Shown piece by piece: positions 1-5,999 of a stretch of 9,561 nucleotides of DNA. Source of the DNA: Caulobacteraceae bacterium (GTDB lineage Bacteria > Pseudomonadota > Alphaproteobacteria > Caulobacterales > Caulobacteraceae); assembly GCA_947479185.1 (NCBI GenBank), contig CANJYY010000073.1:1-9561 (forward strand), in the 5' to 3' direction. Position numbers and translations under genes: made by a program. Below the pieces are notes generated by a model that was not told the origin of the DNA, searched no databases, and saw only the letters and a program-made list of their open reading frames with translations. How positions within the stretch are numbered: the stretch's first letter is position 1; every line of letters begins with the position of its first letter.

Positions 1-1197
1 CTCGGCAAGATGCGGCTGATGGCCGATCTCGGCCTGCCGCAGTTCGTGCTGCCGCCGCATGAGCGGCCGGACGTCGGCTTCCTGCGCGCGATCGGCTTTT
101 CCGGCACGGACGCGGCGGTCATCGAAACGGCCGCGAAACAGGCGCCGGAGCTGCTCAACACGGCCTGCTCGGCCTCGCCGATGTGGGCCGCCAACGCTGC
201 CACGGTGACGCCGAGCGCCGACGCCGCCGATGGCCGGGTGCATTTCACACCGGCCAACCTGTTGACCAACCTGCACCGCAGCCTAGAAGGCGGGCAGACG
301 ACGCGCGCCCTGCGCCGCCTGTTCCCGGACGAGGCCCGCTTCGCGGTCCACGACCCGCTGCCCGCCGCGCCGCACTTCGCCGACGAGGGCGCGGCCAACC
401 ATGTGCGGCTGTGCGCCGACCACGGCGAGGCCGGGGTCAACCTGTTCGTCTGGGGCCGCGAGGCCTGGGAAAGCTGGCAGGGCCGGTTCCCCGCCCGCCA
501 GACGCTGCAGGCGTTCGAGGCCGTCGCCCGCCGCCACGGCGCAACCGGCGCGGTGTTCGCCCGCCAGGCGCGCGCGGCCATCGAGGCCGGGGTGTTCCAC
601 AACGACGTCGTCTGCGTGGGCGCGAAAACCTGCCTGTTCTTCCATGAAGCCGCCTTCGAGGATTCGGCGCGGGTCCAGGCCGACATCCGCGCCGCCGCCG
701 CCGGCCGGTTCGAGCCGCAGTTCGCCGAGATCGCGTCGGCCGACCTGCCGCTCGGCGACGCCATTCGCAGCTACCTGTTCAACTCGATGCTGGTGAGCCT
801 GCCCGGCGAGGATCGGCTGACGCTGATCGCGCCGATGGAGACGGCCGAGACGCCGCGCGCGAAGGACGCCGTCGACCGGGCCATCGCCTCGAACGGCCCG
901 ATCGGCGCGGTGCGTTACGTTGACGTCCGCCAGAGCATGCGCAACGGCGGCGGTCCGGCCTGCCTGCGGCTGCGCGTGGCGCTGACGGACGCCGAACTGG
1001 CCGCGGCCAACCCGGCCCAGCGGTTCGACGCGGCTCTGCATGACCGCCTGATCGCCTGGGCCAACAGCCACTACCGCGACCGCCTGCGCCCCGCCGACCT
1101 CGCCGATCCCCAGTTGCTGGTCGAGAGCCGCCGGGCGCTGGATGAGCTGACGGGCCTCCTGGATCTGGGCGGCGGCTTCTATCCCTTCCAGCGCTAG
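1..1197 (+). CDS. astB: N-succinylarginine dihydrolase AstB, 5'-truncated by the window edge
   Basis: AstB hydrolyses N2-succinylarginine to N2-succinylornithine, CO2 and two NH3, the second step of the arginine succinyltransferase (AST) pathway of arginine catabolism in the cytoplasm. The frame is open from base 1. The ATG at 10 is internal and aligns with Met49 of the E. coli enzyme as I recall it, so about 45 codons lie upstream of the window. Family blocks seen in order: LPPHERP, SASPMWAANAATV.PSAD, HRSLE, DEGAANH, FHNDVV, SYLFNS, NGGGPACLRLRV, YRDRL.P.DLADPQLL and a C-terminal YPFQR. The catalytic residues known for E. coli AstB (Glu174, His248, Cys365) match the Glu at 385-387, the His at 598-600 and the Cys at 961-963. 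No astE or other ast gene follows, so the rest of the cluster, if clustered, lies to the left. The gene ends at TAG 1195-1197, which opens a terminator-like hairpin shared with the facing gene. Confidence 0.97.
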   Translation, partial: LGKMRLMADLGLPQFVLPPHERPDVGFLRAIGFSGTDAAVIETAAKQAPELLNTACSASPMWAANAATVTPSADAADGRVHFTPANLLTNLHRSLEGGQTTRALRRLFPDEARFAVHDPLPAAPHFADEGAANHVRLCADHGEAGVNLFVWGREAWESWQGRFPARQTLQAFEAVARRHGATGAVFARQARAAIEAGVFHNDVVCVGAKTCLFFHEAAFEDSARVQADIRAAAAGRFEPQFAEIASADLPLGDAIRSYLFNSMLVSLPGEDRLTLIAPMETAETPRAKDAVDRAIASNGPIGAVRYVDVRQSMRNGGGPACLRLRVALTDAELAAANPAQRFDAALHDRLIAWANSHYRDRLRPADLADPQLLVESRRALDELTGLLDLGGGFYPFQR

Positions 1198-1224
1198 GGA
1201 CAGACACCCTGGGATGTCTGTCCC
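1197..1224. terminator. Perfect 10-bp inverted repeat between convergent genes, probable bidirectional terminator
   Basis: GGGACAGACA (1197-1206) pairs without mismatch with TGTCTGTCCC (1215-1224) around an 8-base loop. It fills nearly all of the 29-bp gap between the stop of astB and the stop of the facing LytTR gene. Both stops are TAGs inside a CTAG at the two ends of the structure (1194-1197 and 1227-1230). There is no T-run on either side, so classical intrinsic termination is uncertain. The structure could instead protect both 3' ends. Confidence 0.6.
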
Positions 1225-1226
1225 GT

Positions 1227-2051
1227 CTAGCCGCCCCGCAGCCGCATCAGCGCCGCCGGAAAGCGCCGGGACAATGGCGCGTCAAGCGACCCCAGCGCCA
1301 CGGTGTAGTCGCCCGAGCCCGCCGGCGTCAGGGCCGTGACGCGCGCGGCGCTGACCAGCCATGACCGGTGGGTGCGCACGAACCCGAACGGCGCCAACTG
1401 GCCTTCGACGGCGGCGAGGGACGAGCGCATCAACGGCTTGCGGCCGTCGGCCAGATGGACCTCGACGTAGTTGCCGGCCGAAGCCACGGCGAGAATGTCG
1501 GTGATGGCCACCCGGGTGACCCTGGCGCCGTCGCGGATGTCGAAGGTCGCCGGCTGATCCGGCGCGGTGGCCGTCGACTGCAACACCAGGCGGCGCGCCA
1601 CCCAGAAGGCGCTGGAGGCCAGGCTGTAGCTGAGCAGGTCCTTGCGCAGTTCGTAGGGAAACTCGGTCCGCAGAGGGCCGTACTGATAGGCGTCGCCGAT
1701 CAGGGCATAGGCGCCGTGGCGCAGCAACAGGAAGCCGGTCACATGGGCGGCTGACCAGGCCAGCAGGGCGACGGCATGGACCAGCCAGGCCCGCGGGCTG
1801 CGCCATTCCTCAAGCGGGGCCAGCTTCTGGGCCAGCCAGGGAAGCCACAGCAGGGAGCACAGCGCGAGGGCGCTGCTGCCCTCCCAGATCCACGGCTCGC
1901 GCCAGTCGATGTGGTCCATGTCGTGGCGGATGGTGGCGACATTGACCAGGGTGACGCCAAGGACGATCGCCGCCGTGGCGCCGGCGCCCCAGGCGAAGGC
2001 GCGCAGCTCGGTCCCGCTCGTCCCGCCTGGCGCGCCGTTCGTCACAGCCAT
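1227..2051 (-). CDS. Membrane-anchored LytTR-domain DNA-binding regulator
   Basis: A 274-residue protein with a hydrophobic N-terminal half and a LytTR DNA-binding domain at the C-terminus. Likely membrane helices are at about residues 19-41, 57-76, 88-111 and 138-158. The LytTR domain covers about 168-270: ILAVASAGNYVEVHL at 186-200 is the characteristic 'I..I.a.gNYv.vh' strand, then RSSL..VE.QL at 209-219, F.RTHRSWLV at 224-233 and SRRF at 261-264. There is no response-receiver domain, so this is not a classical two-component regulator; the membrane part probably senses or tethers. The ATG at 2051 has only a weak purine-rich stretch before it. The acyltransferase gene is divergent, starting 101 bp away, which makes it the obvious candidate target. 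Three LytTR-like repeats overlap the start of this gene, which would fit autoregulation. The signal sensed is unknown. Family assignment is firm; the role is inference. Confidence 0.88.
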   Translation of the reverse strand: MAVTNGAPGGTSGTELRAFAWGAGATAAIVLGVTLVNVATIRHDMDHIDWREPWIWEGSSALALCSLLWLPWLAQKLAPLEEWRSPRAWLVHAVALLAWSAAHVTGFLLLRHGAYALIGDAYQYGPLRTEFPYELRKDLLSYSLASSAFWVARRLVLQSTATAPDQPATFDIRDGARVTRVAITDILAVASAGNYVEVHLADGRKPLMRSSLAAVEGQLAPFGFVRTHRSWLVSAARVTALTPAGSGDYTVALGSLDAPLSRRFPAALMRLRGG

Positions 2052-2065
2052 GCCCCGCTCGTCAC
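2011..2065. promoter_or_regulatory. Three phased direct repeats, candidate LytTR operator
   Basis: On the minus strand the repeats read GTGACGAGCGGGGC (2065-2052), GTGACGAACGGCGC (2045-2032) and GGGACGAGCGGGAC (2024-2011). The first differs from each of the others at 2 of 14 positions. Start-to-start spacing is 20 and 21 bp, about two helical turns. On the plus strand the cores are CCG[C/T]TCGTC; the middle copy, CCGTTCGTC, is identical to the AlgR half-site as I recall it. LytTR proteins typically bind direct repeats about 21 bp apart. Two copies lie inside the first codons of the regulator and the third is just upstream of its ATG, so codon constraint could contribute. They lie 88-142 bp upstream of the acyltransferase start. 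Binding is inferred. Confidence 0.5.
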
Positions 2066-2152
2066 GCCGGCCGCGCCGGCCATGGCCTCGCCGTGGCGCA
2101 GCGCGCCGAAGCAGGCAAATCGAGACGCGTTGTCCATTCGCGAGCCCGCTCC

Positions 2153-3352
2153 ATGAGCCAGATTTCCGACCGTCGCCCCGACCTTGACTGGATCCGCGTG
2201 GGCGCCTTCTTCCTGCTGATCCTCTACCACGTCGGCATGTTCTATGTGCCCTGGGACTTCCATGTGAAGAGCCCGCATCCGGTCGAGGCCATCGAGCCGC
2301 TGATGCTGCTGACCAACCCCTGGCGGCTGACGCTGCTGTTCCTGGTCTCGGGCGCGGCGACGCGGTTCATGGCTGACAAGATGACCGCCGGCGGTCTCGC
2401 CGGCGCGCGACTCTGGCGCCTGCTTCCGCCGCTGATCTTCGCCATGCTGGTCATCGTGCCGCCGCAGAGCTTCTACGAGATCGTCGAACAGGCGCCGCAA
2501 CTGGCCGAGCCGTTCTGGTCCTTCTACGCGAAATACGTCACCGCGTCGGGCCACTGGTGTGACGCCGACGGCTGTCTGATCACCCCGACCTGGAACCACA
2601 TGTGGTTCGTGGCCTACCTGCTGGTCTACAGCCTTGTACTGGCGCTGGTCCTGAAGATGGCGCGGGCGCCGGTCACGCGGCTGGGCGACTGGCTGGCCGA
2701 CAGCCTGAGGGGCTGGGGCCTTCTGGTCTGGCCGGTTCTGCTGCTGGCCGTTTTTCGCCTGGTGCTGGCCCCGATCTTCGATGTCACCCACGCCCTGGTC
2801 GACGACTGGTACAATCACGCCGTCAGCCTGTCGGCGTTCCTGTTCGGATTCCTGACCGCCCGGTCCCTGTCCATGCGGGACGAGTTCGTCCGGCTGCGGT
2901 GGCCCGCCCTGACCCTGGCGCTGGTGGCCTGGGCGGCCTTCGCCGCCTACGCCTGGCAGTATCGCGCGGACGACGCCCATCCGCCGGAAGCGCTGCGGCA
3001 GCTGATGCGGGTCGTCTACGCCGTCGACCAATGGTGCGCGATCGCCGCCATCCTCGGATTTGGCGGCAAGCATCTGACCCGCGGCGGCCCGGTGCTGACC
3101 TACCTGACCCTGGGTGTGTTCCCGTTCTACATCGTCCATCAGACGGTGATCATCGTGGTCGGCCATCACCTCGCCAGGGTTGGACTCAACCAGGCGCTCG
3201 AGGCCGCGATCCTGATCGCCACGACGTTCGCCGCCTGCTTCCTGACCTACGAGGTGGTGCGGCGCGTGCCGATCCTGCGACCGCTGTTCGGGCTGAAACG
3301 TCAGTCCGCTGTGCGCTCTGCGCCGGCCAGCCTGCCGCCCGCCGCGGCATAG
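2153..3352 (+). CDS. Acyltransferase-3 family integral membrane protein (OpgC/MdoC-like)
   Basis: A 399-residue polytopic inner-membrane protein with roughly ten hydrophobic segments, of the acyltransferase-3 superfamily, which moves acyl groups (acetyl, succinyl) onto sugars of periplasmic glucans, polysaccharides or lipids. The start MSQISDRRPDLDWIRVGAFF puts the typical short cytoplasmic lead directly before helix 1. An upstream ATG at 2093 would add 20 non-family residues and was rejected. Family marks: LYHVG (His26, the conserved helix-1 histidine), WRLTLLFLVSGAATRF at 57-72, WNHMWFVAYLLVYS at 147-160 and FPFYIVHQ at 323-330. The overall pattern resembles OpgC-type succinyltransferases, but the substrate cannot be read from the sequence. 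No clear Shine-Dalgarno precedes the ATG. It is divergent from a membrane LytTR regulator with candidate operator repeats between them, suggesting controlled envelope modification. Its last 52 bp overlap the 3' end of phhA on the other strand. Confidence 0.88.
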   Translation: MSQISDRRPDLDWIRVGAFFLLILYHVGMFYVPWDFHVKSPHPVEAIEPLMLLTNPWRLTLLFLVSGAATRFMADKMTAGGLAGARLWRLLPPLIFAMLVIVPPQSFYEIVEQAPQLAEPFWSFYAKYVTASGHWCDADGCLITPTWNHMWFVAYLLVYSLVLALVLKMARAPVTRLGDWLADSLRGWGLLVWPVLLLAVFRLVLAPIFDVTHALVDDWYNHAVSLSAFLFGFLTARSLSMRDEFVRLRWPALTLALVAWAAFAAYAWQYRADDAHPPEALRQLMRVVYAVDQWCAIAAILGFGGKHLTRGGPVLTYLTLGVFPFYIVHQTVIIVVGHHLARVGLNQALEAAILIATTFAACFLTYEVVRRVPILRPLFGLKRQSAVRSAPASLPPAAA

Positions 3353-4191
3353 GCCTGCGTTCCTCGCGTGAAGACCCGGTCGGTGTCCAGAATGACGTCG
3401 ATCGGGACGTCCGCCGCGCCGTCCAGCCGTTCATAGATTGGCGCGAAGTCCTGCAGGGTCGCGTCCAGCAGGGCCTGCAGCGAGGGGATGACGAAATAGA
3501 CCTGCTGGAAGTCGTCGATCCGGTAGGGCGTGCGCATCAGCCGCTCCAGATCAAAGCCGATGCGGTTGGGGGAGGGGTCATCGAGGGCAAAGAGCGACTC
3601 CGACCGCGAGGAGACGATGCCCGCGCCATAGATGCGCAGGCCCTTGGGCGTCTCCAGCAGGCCGAACTCGACCGTGTACCAGTAGAGCCGCGCCAGATTG
3701 TGCAGCTGGCCCCGGCCGGCGGCGCGCAGGCCGCCTTCGCCATAGGCCTGCATGTAGTCGGCGAACACCGGGTTGGTCAGCATCGGCACGTGGCCGAAGA
3801 CATCATGGAAGATGTCCGGCTCCTGCAGGTAGTCCAGTTGGTCGGCGCGCCGGATGAACTGGCCGGCGGGGAAGCGCCGGTTGGCCAGATGCTCGAAGAA
3901 GACGTCGTCCGGCACGAGACCCGGCACGGCGACTACCGTCCAGCCGGTCAGCCGCTTGAGGTCCTCGTTGATCTTGCGGAAGTCGGGAATGCCGCCCCGG
4001 TGCAGGTCCAGCGCGTCCAGCCCGTGCAGGAATTCCTCGCAGGCGTAGCCCGGCAGCAGCGCGGTCTGGCGCTCGTAGAGCGTATCCCAGACGGCGTGTT
4101 CGGCGGGCGTGTAGGCGTCCCACCCCTGGTCGATGGTCCAGTCCGCCGCCGCCCCGGGGGGCGGGCCGTTGGTGAAGCCGTCTGCGCTCAT
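3301..4191 (-). CDS. phhA: Phenylalanine 4-hydroxylase PhhA
   Basis: Converts L-phenylalanine to L-tyrosine with O2 and a tetrahydropterin, using one non-haem Fe(II); cytoplasmic, first step of phenylalanine catabolism. The 296 residues match the monomeric bacterial type (about 260-300 aa) and lack the regulatory ACT domain of animal enzymes. The iron ligands are visible: His129 and His134 in FHDVFGHVPML, and Glu175 in YWYTVEFGL. Their 5- and 41-residue spacings equal those of the Chromobacterium violaceum enzyme (138/143/184, from memory). Other blocks: GWTVVAVPGLVPDDVFFEHLANRRFP at 83-108 and QEPDIFHD at 123-130. The start MSADGF is chosen because the 47 residues available upstream (to 4332) are translated from a dispersed repeat and do not resemble the family. 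There is no Shine-Dalgarno before this ATG. No phhB (pterin dehydratase) or tyrosine-degradation gene is adjacent. The convergent acyltransferase gene overlaps its 3' end by 52 bp. Confidence 0.96.
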   Translation of the reverse strand: MSADGFTNGPPPGAAADWTIDQGWDAYTPAEHAVWDTLYERQTALLPGYACEEFLHGLDALDLHRGGIPDFRKINEDLKRLTGWTVVAVPGLVPDDVFFEHLANRRFPAGQFIRRADQLDYLQEPDIFHDVFGHVPMLTNPVFADYMQAYGEGGLRAAGRGQLHNLARLYWYTVEFGLLETPKGLRIYGAGIVSSRSESLFALDDPSPNRIGFDLERLMRTPYRIDDFQQVYFVIPSLQALLDATLQDFAPIYERLDGAADVPIDVILDTDRVFTRGTQAYAAAGGRLAGAERTAD

Positions 4192-4265
4192 GGGGCGAGG
4201 ATAGGGCGTTCGGCGCGCAATATCCGTTCGAAGGCGCCCGGGTTCTGGCGGTTTCGGGGAAGGAT

Positions 4266-4314
4266 GTTGCGTGGTTCGAGACGCGATCCTGAGGGATCGC
4301 TCCTCACCATGACG
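4266..4314 (-). repeat. Dispersed intergenic repeat, copy 1 (inverted relative to copy 2)
   Basis: Read on the minus strand, this begins CGTCATGGTGAGGAGCGAT and ends GCGTCTCGAACCACGCAAC. It is nearly the same 49-bp element as copy 2. Its centre is a perfect 7-bp hairpin, GCGATCC/GGATCGC, with a 4-base loop (4282-4300). The outer arms GGT (4306-4308) and ACC (4272-4275 region) can pair. The sequence resembles the TCATCCTGAGGAGC...GTCTCGAAGGA palindromic repeats that I recall between genes in Caulobacter, Phenylobacterium and some rhizobia. Confidence 0.75.
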
Positions 4315-4337
4315 AAAATCCTTGAAGTCCAACCCTC

Positions 4338-4387
4338 TGCGTCATCCTGAGGAGCGAGCCTCAAGCGAGCGTCTCGAAGGACGCAAC
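4338..4387 (+). repeat. Dispersed intergenic repeat, copy 2
   Basis: This copy begins at CGTCATCCTGAGGAGCGAG (4340) and ends GCGTCTCGAAGGACGCAAC (4387). Its outer stem is TGCGT/ACGCA (4338-4342 with 4381-4385) plus CCT/AGG (4346-4348 with 4378-4380), with a 3-base bulge. It lies 23 bp from copy 1 in the opposite orientation, so the pair forms one large imperfect inverted repeat (4266-4387). It starts 8 bp beyond the hspQ stop, in the gap between hspQ and phhA, where it may end or stabilise the hspQ transcript. The rest of the gap, 4192-4265, shows no clear promoter or ORF. Confidence 0.75.
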
Positions 4388-4395
4388 GAAGGCGC

Positions 4396-4725
4396 TCAAT
4401 GCGCGATGCGTGGCCGCATGTTGTAGTGGCCGTCCTCGAAGCCTTCAAAGATCAGCGAGGCATGCGGGTGGCCGACCGGCTCGCCCGTATCGTCCGGCAG
4501 CAGGTTCTGCTCCGAGACGTAGGCGACGTAGGTGTTCTCGTTGTTCTCGGCCAGCAGGTGGTAGAACGGCTGATCCTTGCGCGGACGGATGTCCTCGGGG
4601 ATCGACGACCACCATTCCTCGGTGTTGGCGAACTCCGGATCGACGTCAAAGATCACGCCCCGGAACGGAAAGATCCGGTGTCTGACCACCTGGCCGATCG
4701 CAAATTTGGCAAGTCTGGCGTTCAT
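4396..4725 (-). CDS. hspQ: Heat shock protein HspQ (YccV-like, hemimethylated-DNA-binding domain family)
   Basis: A 109-residue cytoplasmic protein covering the whole YccV/HspQ domain. The signature KFAIGQVVRHRIFPFRGVIFDVDPEF..TEEWW at about 7-39 is followed by KDQPFYHLLAEN at 50-61 and TYVAYVSEQNLLPDD at 65-79. Known of the family: E. coli HspQ is heat-induced and was described as binding hemimethylated oriC DNA, and in Yersinia HspQ acts as a specificity-enhancing factor and substrate of the Lon protease. A role in protein quality control is therefore more likely than one in replication. Length agrees with the family (about 105 aa). The only SD-like bases are a GGGA close to the ATG. A GCTAGATT at 4742-4735 (minus strand) resembles the GCTANAWC -10 element of Caulobacter and lies so close to the ATG that the mRNA would be almost leaderless. 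It is divergent from the phosphatase-rlmE operon across 161 bp. Confidence 0.93.
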   Translation of the reverse strand: MNARLAKFAIGQVVRHRIFPFRGVIFDVDPEFANTEEWWSSIPEDIRPRKDQPFYHLLAENNENTYVAYVSEQNLLPDDTGEPVGHPHASLIFEGFEDGHYNMRPRIAH

Positions 4726-4835
4726 GATCCCGGGAATCTAGCGCGTCGCCCCTGACTGGAAGATGAACGTAGAGGGCCGGCGACGTTAGGCAAGTCAATG
4801 CCTTCCGCTGCGCGAAACGGGCCGCTACAGTCGGC

Positions 4836-4855
4836 CTTGAAACGAGGCGCCCCAT
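4836..4855 (+). promoter_or_regulatory. Heat-shock-promoter-like elements upstream of the phosphatase-rlmE operon (spacing wrong)
   Basis: CTTGAAA (4836-4842) and CCCCAT (4850-4855) are exact matches to the core -35 and -10 words of sigma-32 promoters, in the right order and 31 bp before the ATG at 4887. The gap between them is only 7 bases, against 11 or more in functional examples, so this is not a normal promoter as it stands. It is recorded as a lead rather than a call. Elsewhere in the 161-bp divergent region (4726-4886) a TTGACT is seen on the minus strand at 4798-4793, without a convincing -10 partner. Confidence 0.2.
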
Positions 4856-4886
4856 CCTGGACGCCTGCGCAGACAGGTATGAAACC

Positions 4887-5999
4887 ATGTCGGAGGCGCC
4901 CCGTGCGCAAGGCGGACCCCGCGGGGACCGCCCACGGCCCCATGGCGGGCCACCGCCGGCTTACGCCGCGCTGGACCTCGGCACGAACAACTGCCGGTTG
5001 CTGGTCGCCACGCCGACCCATGGCGGATTCCGCGTCGTCGAGGCCTATTCGCGCATTGTCCGGCTCGGCGAGGGCCTGACCCTGACCGGCCGCATGTCCG
5101 ACGAGGCCATGGACCGGGCCCTGGCCGCCCTGACCGTCTGCGCCGAGAAGATTCGCCGCCGCAAGTGCGTGCGCATCAAGGCCATCGCCACCCAGGCCTG
5201 CCGCCAGGCCGAGAATGGTCCCGAATTCATCGCCCGCGTGGCCAGCGAGACCGGCCTGCGGCTGCAGATCATCACCCCCAAGGAAGAGGCGCACCTGTCG
5301 GTCGCCGGCTGCGTCAACCTGCTCGACCGCGAGGCGCAGGCGGCGCTGGTGGTCGATGTCGGCGGCGGCTCGACCGAGCTCAGCTGGGTCGACCTGAAGG
5401 GGCAGGGGCTCGACGCCCGGCCGCGCCAGTTCGCGCCCTGGCGTCTGCCGATCAAGGCCTGGCTGTCGGTGCCGATTGGCGTCGTGACGCTGGCCGAGCG
5501 CTTTCCCGAGGCCGGCGGCGACGTCCAGGGCTGGTTCCGCGCCATGGTCGACGCGGTCAAGGAACGGATCGCCGCCTTTCCGCACGCCGACTCCTTCCGG
5601 GAGATCTTTGACGCCGGCGGCGCCCACATGGTCGGCACCTCGGGCGCCATCACCAGCCTGGCGGGCCTGCACCTCGACCTGCCGCGCTATGACCGCAACC
5701 TCGTCGACGGCCTGTGGATGACCCGCGATGAGTGCGACGGCACGATCAGCCGGCTGCTGGCCTGGACCCCGGCCGAGCGCGCGGCGCAGCCCTGCATCGG
5801 GCCGGACCGCGCCGATCTGGTGCTGGCCGGCGCCGCGATCCTTCAGGCGGTACAGGAAATGTGGCCCTGCGAACGGGTCCGGGTGGCCGATCGCGGCCTG
5901 CGCGAAGGCCTGCTGATGAGCCTGATGAGCGATGAACAGCCGCGCCGGCGACGCAAACGGGGCGGCGGCGGCCGAAAACCTGTAGAAGCGGCGTCATGA
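4887..5999 (+). CDS. ppx: Ppx/GppA-family phosphatase (exopolyphosphatase / pppGpp phosphohydrolase), short form
   Basis: An ASKHA-fold phosphatase that releases phosphate from polyphosphate ends or converts pppGpp to ppGpp; sequence alone does not separate the two activities. Family motifs: phosphate-1 loop ALDLGTNNCRLLV at 28-40 (Cys where Ser/Phe is common), KAIATQACRQAENG at 98-111, ITPKEEAHLSVAG at 129-141 with the probable catalytic Glu, phosphate-2 loop VVDVGGGSTELSW at 155-167, GTSGAITSLAG at 250-260, IGPDRADLVLAGAAIL at 304-319 and VADRGLREGLL at 333-343. At 370 residues it contains only the two ASKHA domains; the C-terminal HD-like region of E. coli Ppx/GppA (about 500 aa) is absent. 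An Arg/Pro/Gly-rich head (1-25) and a basic tail RRRRKRGGGGRK flank the fold. An AGG at 4875-4877 serves as a weak SD for the ATG. The stop overlaps the rlmE start in ATGA, so the two genes form one operon. Confidence 0.92.
   Translation: MSEAPRAQGGPRGDRPRPHGGPPPAYAALDLGTNNCRLLVATPTHGGFRVVEAYSRIVRLGEGLTLTGRMSDEAMDRALAALTVCAEKIRRRKCVRIKAIATQACRQAENGPEFIARVASETGLRLQIITPKEEAHLSVAGCVNLLDREAQAALVVDVGGGSTELSWVDLKGQGLDARPRQFAPWRLPIKAWLSVPIGVVTLAERFPEAGGDVQGWFRAMVDAVKERIAAFPHADSFREIFDAGGAHMVGTSGAITSLAGLHLDLPRYDRNLVDGLWMTRDECDGTISRLLAWTPAERAAQPCIGPDRADLVLAGAAILQAVQEMWPCERVRVADRGLREGLLMSLMSDEQPRRRRKRGGGGRKPVEAAS

Noticed and set aside
2066..2081. GCCGGCC GC GCCGGCC tandem palindromic stretch in the divergent region
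   Set aside because: Short GGCC-type palindromes are expected in DNA this GC-rich; nothing ties it to a regulator.
2042..3169. 375-codon minus-strand open frame opposite the acyltransferase gene
   Set aside because: The product is a Gln/Arg/Gly/His-rich mirror of a GC-rich membrane-protein gene, with no domains. Long antisense frames are expected at this GC content.
4192..4332. 47-residue N-terminal extension of PhhA from an ATG at 4332
   Set aside because: The extension is translated from the dispersed repeat and matches nothing in the family. The MSADGF start gives the standard length.
2602..4350. 582-codon plus-strand open frame across the acyltransferase and phhA
   Set aside because: It is a shadow: it runs out of frame through the acyltransferase and antisense through phhA. 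Its product is Arg/Gly/Ala/Pro-rich with no family motif, while the other frames give complete known enzymes.
4266..4387. CRISPR array or insertion-sequence end
   Set aside because: There are only two copies, inverted and not regularly spaced, with no transposase frame, target duplication or cas gene nearby.
4722..5672. 316-codon minus-strand open frame opposite the phosphatase gene
   Set aside because: Shadow of the Ppx/GppA coding frame; it has no domain and covers the hspQ control region.
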